A stretch of DNA of 64,000 bases from Pseudomonas sp. LD120 (lineage in GTDB: Bacteria; Pseudomonadota; Gammaproteobacteria; Pseudomonadales; Pseudomonadaceae). Within the stretch, counting starts at the first letter, position 1. Every line of letters starts with the position of its first letter. This document shows, piece after piece, positions 35,071-43,753 of this stretch. Location of the stretch: positions 620,001 through 684,000 of the forward strand of contig NZ_WVHL01000005.1 of the NCBI RefSeq assembly GCF_009861525.1. Reading direction: 5' to 3'. The notes under the pieces are model-generated. The model was not told where the DNA came from and searched no databases. It saw only the letters and a program-made list of their open reading frames with translations. The position numbers and the translations under genes are program-made.

Positions 35071-35183
35071 GCTGCAGACTCCCTCAGTTGTTTGAGCTTA
35101 ACGATAGGCTATCGGCGCGCATGTGCGATTCTGTAGCCGGTATGGCCTTTTGCCATGCGAGCGGTGTGTCCGCTCGGCGGTGC

Positions 35184-35891
35184 TCAGAACAGGCGTGAAA
35201 GGAGGGCGGTGACAGCTGTTTCGACTCGCAGGATGCGCTCGCCCAATTGCACCGGTTGCAGGCCTGCCTTGCCCAAAAGGTCGATCTCGTAGGGAATCCA
35301 GCCGCCTTCCGGGCCAATGGCCAGGGTCACCGGCTGATCCAGGCCGCGTGGGCAGGGTGGGTACGGGCCGGGATGGCCCACCAGTCCAAGGGTGTCTGCG
35401 CTCAAGGCCGGGAGGCGATCTTCGACGAAAGGTTTGAAGCGTTTCTCGATGAGTATTTCAGGCAGCACGCTGTCGCGGGCCTGTTCCAGGCCAAGGATCA
35501 GTTGTTCGCGAATGGCCTCGGGTTCGAGAAAAGGGGTCTGCCAGAAGCTCTTTTCCACCCGGTAGCTGTTGACCAGCACCAGCCGGGGCACGCCCATGGC
35601 GGCAACGGTCTGCAACACTCGGCGGAGCATCTTCGGTCGCGGCAGTGCCAGCACCATGGTCAGCGGCAGTTTGGTCGGTGGCGGCTGATCGAGGGTCACT
35701 TGCAGCTCGGCTTCAGCGGCCTCCAGGCGCAGGACCTGTGCGGTTCCCATCAAACCACCGATGCGCCCCACCCGCAGGCTGTCGCCCACGGCGACCCGAT
35801 GCACTTCCTGCATGTGGGTCAGGCGCCGGTCGCGTAGCACCACACGGTCGGCCGCAATGAAATCGGCCTCCTCAAGTAGCAGCAGATTCAC
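35184..35891 (-). CDS. rsmE: 16S rRNA m3U1498 methyltransferase
   Basis: 235 residues. A SPOUT-class methyltransferase for U1498 of 16S rRNA using SAM. The N-terminal PUA-like domain (RVGRIGGLMGTAQVL region) and the trefoil-knot motif LAIGPEGGW with the final LGERILRVETAV are diagnostic. It overlaps tatC by 4 bp as the last gene of the minus-strand operon. Confidence 0.96.
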   Translation of the reverse strand: MNLLLLEEADFIAADRVVLRDRRLTHMQEVHRVAVGDSLRVGRIGGLMGTAQVLRLEAAEAELQVTLDQPPPTKLPLTMVLALPRPKMLRRVLQTVAAMGVPRLVLVNSYRVEKSFWQTPFLEPEAIREQLILGLEQARDSVLPEILIEKRFKPFVEDRLPALSADTLGLVGHPGPYPPCPRGLDQPVTLAIGPEGGWIPYEIDLLGKAGLQPVQLGERILRVETAVTALLSRLF

Positions 35892-36682
35892 GCTTGGGTC
35901 GCTGGCGGTTGGTCGTCGTGATCGTTCGCCGAGGCATCGTCCGGGTGCTCGCCGCGCTTGCTGACCAGCCCACCGAACAATACGCCGATCTCAAACAGCA
36001 GCCACATGGGGATGGCCAGCAAGGTCTGAGAGAAGATGTCTGGCGGCGTGAGGATCATGCCCACCACGAAGCAGCCGATGATCACGTAGGGCCGGATCTT
36101 TCTCAGGTAGGTCACGTTGACCACGCCGATCCATACCAGCAGCACCACCGCCACCGGGATCTCGAAGGCCACGCCGAAAGCGAAGAACAGGGTCATGACG
36201 AAATCGAGGTAGCTGGTGATATCGGTCATCATTTCTACGCCGGCCGGGGTCGCGGCGGCGAAGAACTTGAAGACCAGTGGAAACACCAGGAAGTAGGCGA
36301 AAGCCATGCCTACGTAGAACAGTAGGATGCTCGACACCAGTAGCGGTACGGCGATGCGCTTTTCATGCTTGTACAGTCCGGGGGCGATAAAGCCCCAGAT
36401 CTGGTGCAGGATCACTGGGATCGCCAGGAACAGCGAGACCATCATGGTCAGTTTCAACGGCGTGAGGAACGGCGAGGCAACGTCGGTGGCGATCATCGTC
36501 GCCCCCTCTGGCAGGTACTGGCGCAGCGGGGTCGAGACGATGGTGTAGATCTGCTGGGTGAAGGCGAACAATCCGGCGAAGATGAGGAAGATCGCCGCTA
36601 CGCAGCGCAGCAGGCGGGTACGCAACTCGGTGAGGTGCGACACCAGCGGCATGTGTTGGTCGTTCTCTGGGATATCGCTCAT
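35888..36682 (-). CDS. tatC: Twin-arginine translocase subunit TatC
   Basis: 264 residues, six spans. The N-terminal cytoplasmic MPLVSHLTELRTRLLR segment, with its conserved HLxELRxRL, recognises twin-arginine signal peptides. The first periplasmic loop has the typical PLRQYLPEGATMIATDVASPF. The C-terminus is an acidic polar tail. It overlaps tatB and rsmE by 4 bp each. Confidence 0.97.
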   Translation of the reverse strand: MSDIPENDQHMPLVSHLTELRTRLLRCVAAIFLIFAGLFAFTQQIYTIVSTPLRQYLPEGATMIATDVASPFLTPLKLTMMVSLFLAIPVILHQIWGFIAPGLYKHEKRIAVPLLVSSILLFYVGMAFAYFLVFPLVFKFFAAATPAGVEMMTDITSYLDFVMTLFFAFGVAFEIPVAVVLLVWIGVVNVTYLRKIRPYVIIGCFVVGMILTPPDIFSQTLLAIPMWLLFEIGVLFGGLVSKRGEHPDDASANDHDDQPPATQA

Positions 36683-37110
36683 GGGGCTCGCGGCGGCAAA
36701 GTGGAGTCGAGGGAGGCCGTGGTGGCGGGTGCTGCCGCCGGGGCTGCGGCGGGTGCGGGCGCTGCGGGCGTCTCGCCGGCTGGCGTTGCTTCGGCTACCG
36801 GCGCGGCGCTCGGCGCATGGATCGTCTGCTCGACCACCGGCTCCACCGACGGCGGGGACTGCGGGGTCGGCGCGAGGATTTTCCGCGCTTCCTGCTCCAG
36901 GGACAGAATGTGTTCGTTGTGCAGTTGCCGACGAATCTCGTCGGCCCCGATTTCACGTTCAACTTCCTGTTTTATCGCGTTGAAGCTGCGCTTCAGGCGC
37001 CCGACCCACAGGCCGGCGGTGCGCGCAGCGCCGGGCAGGCGCTCGGGGCCGAGCACCAGCAGGGCCACTAGGCCCACCAGCAGCAGTTCAGAGAAGCTGA
37101 TACCAAACAT
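36679..37110 (-). CDS. tatB: Twin-arginine translocase subunit TatB
   Basis: 143 residues. An N-terminal span with the TatB signature MFGISFSELLLVGLVALLVLGPERLP is followed by an amphipathic helix (LRRSFNAIKQEVEREIGADE-type) and a Pro/Ala-rich tail. It docks Tat substrates on TatC. Starts 10 bp after tatA. Confidence 0.97.
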   Translation of the reverse strand: MFGISFSELLLVGLVALLVLGPERLPGAARTAGLWVGRLKRSFNAIKQEVEREIGADEIRRQLHNEHILSLEQEARKILAPTPQSPPSVEPVVEQTIHAPSAAPVAEATPAGETPAAPAPAAAPAAAPATTASLDSTLPPRAP

Positions 37111-37120
37111 TAGTCAGTGC

Positions 37121-37402
37121 TCACGAGTCTTTGCGGGTCGGCTCTTCGACTTTCTGCGCCTGCACATCGATGGTGTGCGGCTGGTTCAGTGACGCGCTCT
37201 GCTGCGGCTGAGCAGGTGCCGTTGGTTGTGCGGCTGGCGGTACCACGGGTTCGGCTGGCTTTTCTTCGTCGTTCATGGCCTTGCGAAAGCCCTTGATCGA
37301 CTCACCGACGTCGGTGCCCAGGTTTTTGAGTTTCTTGGTACCAAAAACCAGTACCACGACCACCAGGATGACGACCCAGTGTTTCCAGTCAAAAATGCCC
37401 AT
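37121..37402 (-). CDS. tatA: Twin-arginine translocase subunit TatA
   Basis: 93 residues from the ATG at 37402, preceded by AGAGGA; MGIFDWKHW is the standard start, so the upstream extension is rejected. One short span (VVILVVVVLVFGTKKL) with the FGTKKLKNLGTDVGESIKGFRKAM amphipathic helix that forms the pore-forming oligomer. The tail is Pro/Gln-rich. Confidence 0.96.
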   Translation of the reverse strand: MGIFDWKHWVVILVVVVLVFGTKKLKNLGTDVGESIKGFRKAMNDEEKPAEPVVPPAAQPTAPAQPQQSASLNQPHTIDVQAQKVEEPTRKDS

Positions 37403-37427
37403 GCTGCGTTTCCTCTTAGAAAGTTGT

Positions 37428-37760
37428 TCAGGCGGACGGACGCGAGGCTTTCTCGGCGTGTCCGGAAAGACCGAAGCGGCGATCCAGTTCATCGAGCACG
37501 GCCTGGGGATGCTGCCCCAGTTGCGCCAGCATCACCAGGGTGTGGAACCACAGATCCGCGGTTTCGTAGATCACATCGCTGCAGTCACCACTGATGGCTG
37601 CATCCTTGGCGGCGATGATGGTTTCCACCGACTCTTCGCCAACTTTTTCCAGAATCTTGTTCAAGCCCTTGTGATACAGGCTGGCCACGTAGGAGCTATC
37701 GGCTGCTGCGTCTTTACGCTCTTCCAGCACTTGGGCCAGGCGGGTGAGGGTATCGCTCAT
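37428..37760 (-). CDS. hisE: Phosphoribosyl-ATP pyrophosphatase
   Basis: 110 residues from the ATG at 37760. Second step of histidine biosynthesis: phosphoribosyl-ATP to phosphoribosyl-AMP. The MazG-like all-alpha fold is shown by SYVASLYHKGLNKILEKVGEE and DLWFHTLVMLAQLG. It is a separate gene just after hisI here; in enterobacteria they are fused. Confidence 0.96.
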   Translation of the reverse strand: MSDTLTRLAQVLEERKDAAADSSYVASLYHKGLNKILEKVGEESVETIIAAKDAAISGDCSDVIYETADLWFHTLVMLAQLGQHPQAVLDELDRRFGLSGHAEKASRPSA

Positions 37761-37761
37761 G

Positions 37762-38154
37762 TCAGTGTCCTGCAGAATAAATCGCGTGCGGGTCCTTGAG
37801 GACCGGTTCGACGGTTTTCCACTCGCCATCTTCATAGACGCGGTAGAAACAGCTGTGACGGCCAGTGTGGCAGGCAATGTCGCCAATCTGCTCGACCATC
37901 AGGATGATCACGTCAGCGTCGCAGTCCAGGCGCATTTCGTGGAGTTTTTGTACATGTCCGGACTCTTCGCCCTTGCGCCACAGTTTGCCACGCGAACGTG
38001 ACCAGTAGATGGCGCGGTGTTCGGCGGCGGTCAGGCTCAGGGCCTCGCGGTTCATCCAGGCCATCATCAGCACGCGCCCGGTCTTGTGGTCCTGGGCGAT
38101 GGCCGGCACCAGGCCGTCCGCGTCCCATTTGATCTGGTCCAGCCAATCTTTCAT
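37762..38154 (-). CDS. hisI: Phosphoribosyl-AMP cyclohydrolase
   Basis: 130 residues from the ATG at 38154 (GGAG 6 bases upstream); a TTG 15 bp earlier is not favoured. Third step of histidine synthesis. Zn/Mg ligands are in LDCDADVIILMVEQ and the Cys of ACHTGRHSCFYR; MMAWMNREAL and YWSRSRGKLWRKGE are family marks. One base separates it from hisE. Confidence 0.96.
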   Translation of the reverse strand: MKDWLDQIKWDADGLVPAIAQDHKTGRVLMMAWMNREALSLTAAEHRAIYWSRSRGKLWRKGEESGHVQKLHEMRLDCDADVIILMVEQIGDIACHTGRHSCFYRVYEDGEWKTVEPVLKDPHAIYSAGH

Positions 38155-38234
38155 TTTCGACTCCGACAACCGGGCTCAACCCGCTGGTGACGCCTCGGCG
38201 ATTGCGACAGTTTGCCAGCAGGTCGCGCCACTGG

Positions 38235-39839
38235 CTATCGGCGCACGATCAGATACAACCCCACCGCAATCATGAGGCCGGCAGGCCAGTGCCCCAGCTC
38301 GTGCAACGGACCGCCAGCGGCCAGAACCGCGCCGGCCCCCAGGTGAGCAGTGCCCAGCAGGCGCAGGAACCAGTCGTTCCGGCGTTTGCCCCCAGGCGCA
38401 GGAGGATCGCTGGCATGGGGTTGCGACAAGCGTTCGAGCAGGTCGCGGGTCATGTTGGCCAGGTGCGGCAGTTGCTCGATCTGGTTGTGGATATTGCCCA
38501 GGACCGTCTTGGGGCTGACGCGCTCGCGCATCCAGCGTTCAAGGAAGGGCTGCGCGGTGTTCCACAGGTCCAGGTCCGGGTACAACTGGCGGCCCAGGCC
38601 CTCGATGTTGAGCAAGGTTTTCTGCAGCAGTACGAGTTGCGGCTGCACTTCCATATTGAAGCGTCGGGCCGTCTGGAACAGGCGCATCAGCACTTGTCCG
38701 AAGGAGATGTCCTTCAACGGTTTTTCGAAGATTGGCTCGCACACAGTGCGGATCGCGGCTTCGAACTCGTTGAGTTTGGTTTCTGCCGGGACCCAGCCCG
38801 AGTCGATGTGCAACTGGGCCACGCGGCGGTAATCGCGCTTGAAGAAGGCGAACAGATTACGCGCCAGGTAGTCCTGGTCTTCCGGGGTCAGGCTGCCGAC
38901 GATGCCGCAGTCGATGGCAATGTACTGCGGGCTCCAGGGTTGCACGGTGCTGACGAAAATATTGCCCGGGTGCATGTCGGCATGGAAGAAGCTATCGCGG
39001 AACACCTGGGTGAAGAAAATCTCCACGCCGCGTTCGGCGAGCATTTTCATGTCGGTACGCTGGTCGGCCAGGGTCGCCAGGTCCGTGACTTGAATGCCGT
39101 AGATACGCTCCATTACCAGCACTTTCGGTCGGCACCAGTCCCAATAGACCTGAGGCACATACAGCAGCGGCGAGCCCTCGAAGTTGCGCTTGAGCTGGCT
39201 GGCGTTGGCCGCCTCGCGCAGCAGGTCGAGTTCGTCGTAGATGGTTTTCTCGTAGTCGCTGACCACGTCGACCGGGTGTAGCAGGCGCGCGTCGGCAGAG
39301 ATCTTCTCTGCGGCTCGGGCGAGTATGAACAACCACGCCAGGTCCTGAGCAATGATCGGCTTGAGGCCCGGGCGGATCACCTTGACCACCACTTCTTCGC
39401 CAGTCTTGAGCTTGGCGGCGTGCACCTGGGCCACCGAGGCCGAAGCCAGGGGCTCGATGTCGAAGCGGCTGAACACGTCATTGATTTTCTGGCCTAGCTG
39501 TTCTTCGATCAGGGCCATGGATTTTTTCGAGTCGAACGGCGGTACCCGATCCTGCAGCCGCATCAGTTCGTCGGCGATGTCTTCGGGCAACAGGTCGCGG
39601 CGGGTGGAGAGTATCTGTCCGAACTTGATGAAAATCGGCCCCAAGTCCTGCAATGCCAGGCGCAGGCGGGCGCCACGGCTCAGGTCCAGCGGCTTGCGCG
39701 GGAACCAGCGCCAGGGCAGGGCAAAGCGCAGGGTCAGAAGAAACCAGGGCAGGGGCAGCTCGAACAGCAGGTCATCGAGGCGGTAGCGGATCACAACGCG
39801 CTGAATGCGCAACAGACGGCGGACGGCAAGCAGCTTCAT
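38235..39839 (-). CDS. ubiB: Ubiquinone biosynthesis kinase-like protein UbiB
   Basis: 534 residues, of the ABC1/ADCK atypical kinase family. The diagnostic KxGQ-type motif is IFIKFGQILSTRRD; the Ala-rich loop reads PLASASVAQVHAA; the catalytic and metal sites are in HADMHPGNIF and IAIDCGIVG. Two C-terminal hydrophobic helices anchor it to the inner membrane. It promotes coenzyme Q synthesis, probably by extracting lipid intermediates. It overlaps ubiJ by 4 bp. Confidence 0.96.
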   Translation of the reverse strand: MKLLAVRRLLRIQRVVIRYRLDDLLFELPLPWFLLTLRFALPWRWFPRKPLDLSRGARLRLALQDLGPIFIKFGQILSTRRDLLPEDIADELMRLQDRVPPFDSKKSMALIEEQLGQKINDVFSRFDIEPLASASVAQVHAAKLKTGEEVVVKVIRPGLKPIIAQDLAWLFILARAAEKISADARLLHPVDVVSDYEKTIYDELDLLREAANASQLKRNFEGSPLLYVPQVYWDWCRPKVLVMERIYGIQVTDLATLADQRTDMKMLAERGVEIFFTQVFRDSFFHADMHPGNIFVSTVQPWSPQYIAIDCGIVGSLTPEDQDYLARNLFAFFKRDYRRVAQLHIDSGWVPAETKLNEFEAAIRTVCEPIFEKPLKDISFGQVLMRLFQTARRFNMEVQPQLVLLQKTLLNIEGLGRQLYPDLDLWNTAQPFLERWMRERVSPKTVLGNIHNQIEQLPHLANMTRDLLERLSQPHASDPPAPGGKRRNDWFLRLLGTAHLGAGAVLAAGGPLHELGHWPAGLMIAVGLYLIVRR

Positions 39840-40459
39840 GCGTTATCGCTTGGGTCAAGGGATCGGGAAAGGCGTTCGAAGCGCGCCTCAAGGCGTTCCA
39901 GGTCGAGTTTGGCCTGATCCAGCTCGCGAAAGCGCGCTTCGGCTTCGCTCTGGCCCACCAGGGTCCGCGATTCTTCGGCGAGGAACTCGGCGAGGTTCTG
40001 ATTCAGGCTGGCGAAGCCTTGTTGGTACCATCGCGCGCGGCTGCGCACATGGCCGCTGAACAACTGAGTGGCCACCGGGCCCAGCCACCGCGAGAGTTCG
40101 TATTCCCAGTCCAATTCAAGGTCCTGGAGAATCGCCGCCAGCTCCATTAGCGCGCCACTGTCACCGTCCAGCGTCACGTCCGGGCTGTGCAGGATCGCCG
40201 TCTTGTTCTTGCTCAGTGCCAGGCGCACCAGGTTCGATGCCGCTGCGCGCAGGGTGCAGTCAGGGTCGGCGGCCCACTGGCTGGCCAGCATCAGGCCTTC
40301 ATCACTGGGCAGAATGAACAGTTGCAAAGCGGGACTGTGGCAGTCCACGGCGATCACCTTGCCATTGAGGTGACCCAGGCGCGGCAGGGCCGTGCTGTCC
40401 AGACGCAGCACCCGGTTGATGCCAGTCTCGACGCTGACGAGCAGGCCGCTGAGCAGCAT
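39836..40459 (-). CDS. ubiJ: Ubiquinone biosynthesis accessory factor UbiJ (SCP2 domain)
   Basis: 207 residues. An N-terminal SCP2-like lipid-binding domain (GKVIAVDCHSPALQLFILPSDEG) and a C-terminal coiled coil rich in Glu/Arg (ARFRELDQAKLDLERLEARF). UbiJ helps hold late ubiquinone intermediates in the soluble Ubi complex. Between ubiE and ubiB as in most proteobacteria; one base is shared with ubiE. Confidence 0.93.
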   Translation of the reverse strand: MLLSGLLVSVETGINRVLRLDSTALPRLGHLNGKVIAVDCHSPALQLFILPSDEGLMLASQWAADPDCTLRAAASNLVRLALSKNKTAILHSPDVTLDGDSGALMELAAILQDLELDWEYELSRWLGPVATQLFSGHVRSRARWYQQGFASLNQNLAEFLAEESRTLVGQSEAEARFRELDQAKLDLERLEARFERLSRSLDPSDNA

Positions 40460-41229
40460 CAGGGTTTGATGCCGCGGTGCAGGGCGACGATGCCTGCGGT
40501 CATGTTGTGGTAGGTCACGCGGTCGAAACCGGCCTCGACCATCATCGACTTCAGGGTTTCCTGGTTGGGGTGCATGCGGATCGATTCGGCCAGGTAGCGG
40601 TAGCTTTCCGAGTCGTTGGTGATCAGCTTGCCGGCCATGGGCATGAAGGCGAACGAATAGGCGTCGTAGACCTTGGACATCAGTGCGTTGGTCGGCTTGG
40701 AGAACTCCAGGACCAGCAGGCGACCACCGGGCTTGAGCACCCGCAGCATGGAGCGCAGGGCGTCTTCTTTATGGGTGACGTTGCGCAGGCCGAAGGCAAT
40801 GGTCACGCAGTCGAAATGGTTGTCCGGGAAGGGCAGTTTTTCCGCGTCAGCCTGAACGAACTCGACGTTGCCGGCCACGCCCAGGTCCAGCAAGCGGTCG
40901 CGACCGACTTTAAGCATCGACTCGTTGATGTCAGCCAGCACTACCTGGCCGGTAGGGCCCACCAGATGGGAGAAGCGCTTGGTCAGATCGCCCGTGCCAC
41001 CGGCAATGTCCAGCACGCGGTTGCCGGCGCGCACGCCCGACAGCTCAATGGTGAAGCGTTTCCACAAACGATGCATGCCACCGGACAGGACGTCGTTCAT
41101 CAGGTCGTACTTGGCCGCTACTGAGTGGAACACCTCGGCGACTTTCTCCGCTTTCTGGCTTTCCGGAACGTTCTTGAAACCGAAGTGGGTGGTGGGTTCG
41201 GCATCGCTGCCTTTGCGCTGATCAGTCAT
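40459..41229 (-). CDS. ubiE: Bifunctional demethylmenaquinone/2-polyprenyl-benzoquinol C-methyltransferase
   Basis: 256 residues from the ATG at 41229. A SAM-dependent class I methyltransferase. Motif I is VLDIAGGTGDLTKRF; the UbiE signatures FHSVAAKYDLMNDVLSGGMHRLWK and RVLKPGGRLLVLEFSKP are both clear. Being a pseudomonad, it uses the ubiquinone activity. It diverges from the PHA-region gene across 155 bp and heads the ubiE-rsmE run. Confidence 0.97.
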   Translation of the reverse strand: MTDQRKGSDAEPTTHFGFKNVPESQKAEKVAEVFHSVAAKYDLMNDVLSGGMHRLWKRFTIELSGVRAGNRVLDIAGGTGDLTKRFSHLVGPTGQVVLADINESMLKVGRDRLLDLGVAGNVEFVQADAEKLPFPDNHFDCVTIAFGLRNVTHKEDALRSMLRVLKPGGRLLVLEFSKPTNALMSKVYDAYSFAFMPMAGKLITNDSESYRYLAESIRMHPNQETLKSMMVEAGFDRVTYHNMTAGIVALHRGIKP

Positions 41230-41384
41230 ATCGCTGTCACCAAAAGAGAATGCGCGACATTCTAATGCCGGTGACGGTCTTTGTCTTGGCAAGGCTGAAT
41301 GTAAGATAGCGAACCGCCGGGACGTTTTGACGCATGCAGGGTCAAGATGCTCCAGGCAAGTCCCTAACCAGCAGGAGCCTTTCA

Positions 41385-41660
41385 ATGGCCCGTATCAGTG
41401 TTGAACGTACCCATGGCCTGGGTAAGCAGGTGGCCCGTGAAAAGGCTGACAAACTGGCGCAAAAACTCGCCGATCAATATGGCCTTGAGCCACGGTGGGC
41501 GGGTGACACCCTGAACCTCAAGCGCTCCGGGATCAAAGGCACGGTACAGGTGGGCGAGGCGTCTATCAGGATCGATGTTGACTTGGGGCTGTTGATGTCG
41601 GCCATGAGCGGCACGATCAAGTCCGAGATCGAAAAGGCCTTGGACAAGGCCCTGGCCTGA
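41385..41660 (+). CDS. Polyhydroxyalkanoic acid system family protein
   Basis: 91 residues from the ATG at 41385 (CAGGAG upstream). MARISVERTHGLGKQVAREKADKLAQKLA and the later IKGTVQVGEASIRIDVDLGLLM match the small family named for its linkage to PHA genes. It folds as a short alpha/beta domain with a long amphipathic N-terminal helix. Function unknown. It precedes phaI by 145 bp but a promoter lies between them. Confidence 0.85.
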   Translation: MARISVERTHGLGKQVAREKADKLAQKLADQYGLEPRWAGDTLNLKRSGIKGTVQVGEASIRIDVDLGLLMSAMSGTIKSEIEKALDKALA

Positions 41661-41703
41661 TCGTTGTTTCAGGACGCTGCCTGTGTACCGCGCCATAGTT
41701 GTA

Positions 41704-41733
41704 TTGCATTCGTTAGGGTGCCGATTCTAATTA
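41704..41733 (+). promoter_or_regulatory. Candidate sigma-70 promoter of phaI-phaF
   Basis: TTGCAT (41704-41709) and TAATTA (41728-41733) are 18 bases apart in the AT-richer part of the intergenic gap. phaIF of pseudomonads is activated by PhaD from this position; I do not identify a PhaD operator with certainty. Confidence 0.45.
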
Positions 41734-41805
41734 TTCTCTTTAGGTTGTGCCTCAGGTCCTCTTTCTGGGGACGGTTCCTCAAACCTTCTGCGCGTGAGGT
41801 GCACC

Positions 41806-42228
41806 ATGGCCAAAGTAGTTCTGAAGAAAAAAGTTGATGCTCGATCGACGACACTGAGCGATGTCAAATCCTATGCCCGCAAGATCTGGCTGGCAGGCCT
41901 GGGCGCCTACGCCAAAGTCGGTCATGAGGGTAGCGAGTACTTTCAAGAGTTGGTCAAAACCGGTCAGTCCGTTGAAAAGAAAGGCAAAAAAGCGGTCACT
42001 GAACAGCTGGAAGCGGCCAACACTCAGATAGACAGCGTTAAAGGGGATGTCAGTACCTTAAAAGGCAAGGTTGAAGTGCAACTGGATAAGGTCGAAAAGG
42101 CTTTTGACACGCGCGTCGCCAGTGCCTTGAATCGTATCGGCATTCCGTCTAAACATGACGTTGAGACACTCTCTGCTAAGCTCGATGAGCTGACGGCGTT
42201 GCTCGAACGTGTCGCGCGTGAACATTAA
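41806..42228 (+). CDS. phaI: PHA granule-associated phasin PhaI
   Basis: 140 residues from the ATG at 41806 (TGAGGTGCACC upstream). The phasin domain carries YARKIWLAGLGAYAKVGHEGSEYFQELVKTG, repeated closely in PhaF, followed by a coiled coil with heptad-like spacing (QLEAANTQIDSVKGDVSTLKG). It coats medium-chain PHA granules and is soluble otherwise. It is 11 bp from phaF. Confidence 0.93.
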   Translation: MAKVVLKKKVDARSTTLSDVKSYARKIWLAGLGAYAKVGHEGSEYFQELVKTGQSVEKKGKKAVTEQLEAANTQIDSVKGDVSTLKGKVEVQLDKVEKAFDTRVASALNRIGIPSKHDVETLSAKLDELTALLERVAREH

Positions 42229-42238
42229 GGAGAACGGG

Positions 42239-42997
42239 ATGGCTGGTAAAAAGAATACTGAAAAAGAAGGCAGCTCGTGGATCGGGAAAGTCGAAGAGTA
42301 CTCCCGTAAAATCTGGCTTGCTGGTTTAGGCGTGTACTCGAAAATCGACTCTGACGGCAGCAAGCTTTTCGATACTTTGGTTAAAGACGGCGAGAAAGCC
42401 GAGAAACTGACCAAGAGTGTAGTGGGCAAGAAAGTTGATGCCGCCAAAGACTCCGCAAGTTCGGCCAAGTCGCGCATCAGTGATGTCAAGGATCGCGCCA
42501 TGGGTAAGTGGGACGAACTTGAGGGCGCGTTCGACAAGCGCCTGAACAGTGCCATCTCGCGTCTGGGCGTACCAAGCCGCAACGAAGTGAAGGCGCTGCA
42601 CGAAAAGGTCGACACCCTGACCAAGCAGATTGAAAAACTCACGGGGGCCAAGGTTGCGCCGGTTGCGGCGAAAACCGCTGCCAAAACGGCGGCCAAGCCT
42701 CTGGCCAAGCCAGTTGCCAAAGCCGCGGCCAAACCTGCTGCCAAGCCTGCGGCGAAAACCGCCGCGGCCAAGCCCGCAGCTAAGCCTGCCGCCAAACCTG
42801 CGGTAAAAACCGCGGCCAAGCCTGTCGCCAAGCCTGCTGCGGCGAAAAAGCCTGCAGCCAAGAAGCCCGCAGTGGCCAAGCCTGCGACTGCGGCGCCGGT
42901 AGCCGCGGCCAGTTCGGCGAATTCCGCCGCAGCGCCAAGCTCGGCTGTAACCCCGACCGCCATCGCGACCCCAGCGACACCCAGCAGTCAGTCCTGA
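42239..42997 (+). CDS. phaF: PHA granule-associated protein PhaF with histone H1-like tail
   Basis: 252 residues from the ATG at 42239 (TAAGGAG upstream). The N-terminal ~140 residues are a phasin domain homologous to PhaI, then a leucine-zipper-like segment (VKALHEKVDTLTKQIEKL). Residues ~145-225 are a run of AAKPAAK-type repeats, a DNA-binding histone H1/AlgP-like tail, ending in an Ala/Ser/Pro segment. It links granules to the nucleoid and spreads them between daughter cells. The repeat tail is a natural site for length variation. Confidence 0.94.
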   Translation: MAGKKNTEKEGSSWIGKVEEYSRKIWLAGLGVYSKIDSDGSKLFDTLVKDGEKAEKLTKSVVGKKVDAAKDSASSAKSRISDVKDRAMGKWDELEGAFDKRLNSAISRLGVPSRNEVKALHEKVDTLTKQIEKLTGAKVAPVAAKTAAKTAAKPLAKPVAKAAAKPAAKPAAKTAAAKPAAKPAAKPAVKTAAKPVAKPAAAKKPAAKKPAVAKPATAAPVAAASSANSAAAPSSAVTPTAIATPATPSSQS

Positions 42998-43015
42998 TTG
43001 CATCAGGCAGACAAA

Positions 43016-43049
43016 AACGCCCGACCTGCCAAGGTCGGGCGTTTTTTAT
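43016..43049. terminator. Bidirectional terminator between phaF and phaD
   Basis: A perfect 12-bp stem, AACGCCCGACCT (43016-43027) and AGGTCGGGCGTT (43032-43043), with GCCA loop, is flanked by AAA on the left and TTTT on the right. It should end both the phaIF and the phaC1ZC2D transcripts. Confidence 0.93.
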
Positions 43050-43068
43050 TGGCTGATCGCTAGTCCGG

Positions 43069-43689
43069 CTATTGCTGTTCGTCCAGGTAACGCAGGGCCA
43101 TTTGCTCGGTGGCCAGTTTCGCAGGTGGCAGCAGGTGCGGCGCCACCAGCATCATGATCTGGTAGACCACCAGGCGCACTTCCCCCTCGCGATCGAGAAT
43201 CCGTTGGTAATCCAGGGAGAACAACAGCGTCAGGGTGATCTGTTCCACCAGTTGGCCCAGCGCCTGGGTGCCGCTTACCAGTTGCCCCATGGCTTTTAGC
43301 CGAGCCAACAGCGATGCGAGCGTGCGTTTGAGGGCGTTGAGCAGGTTACGAATGCCCTTGGCCAGTTTTGGCAAGCGCCCGGCCAGGTTGGACAGGTCCT
43401 GGAACAGAAAGCGGTAGTGGGCCAGTCGCTCGACAATCAGGTGCAGAAACAGCCAATAGTCTTCCGGCGCCAACTGCGCGTCGGACGGCGGGTCCAGCAG
43501 CGGGGTCAGTTCGCTCTGGAACCGCTCGAACAGGCTGAGTATCAGCGGCTCCTTGCCGTGGAAGTGGTAGTAGAGGTTGCCTGGGCTGATCCCCATTTCA
43601 TTGGCCACCTCCATGGTGGAGACATTGGGCTCGCCCTTCTGGTTGAACAACTGCAGGGCACATTCGAGTATCCGGTCGCGGGTTTTCAT
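43069..43689 (-). CDS. phaD: TetR family regulator of PHA genes, PhaD
   Basis: 206 residues from the ATG at 43689; an in-frame start 21 bp upstream (MERQEVR) is possible. N-terminal TetR HTH: TRDRILECALQLFNQKG and VSTMEVANEMGISPGNLYYHF. The C-terminal ligand domain is all-helical. PhaD of P. putida is unusual for TetR proteins in acting as an activator of phaC1 and phaI promoters, probably in response to acyl-CoA-type metabolites. Last gene of the phaC1-Z-C2-D unit. Confidence 0.93.
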   Translation of the reverse strand: MKTRDRILECALQLFNQKGEPNVSTMEVANEMGISPGNLYYHFHGKEPLILSLFERFQSELTPLLDPPSDAQLAPEDYWLFLHLIVERLAHYRFLFQDLSNLAGRLPKLAKGIRNLLNALKRTLASLLARLKAMGQLVSGTQALGQLVEQITLTLLFSLDYQRILDREGEVRLVVYQIMMLVAPHLLPPAKLATEQMALRYLDEQQ

Positions 43690-43753
43690 CCTGACTTCTT
43701 GTCGTTCCATTCAAAGGTGCGACTCCTGCGCGGAGTCGTCATGCAAAGTCTTT

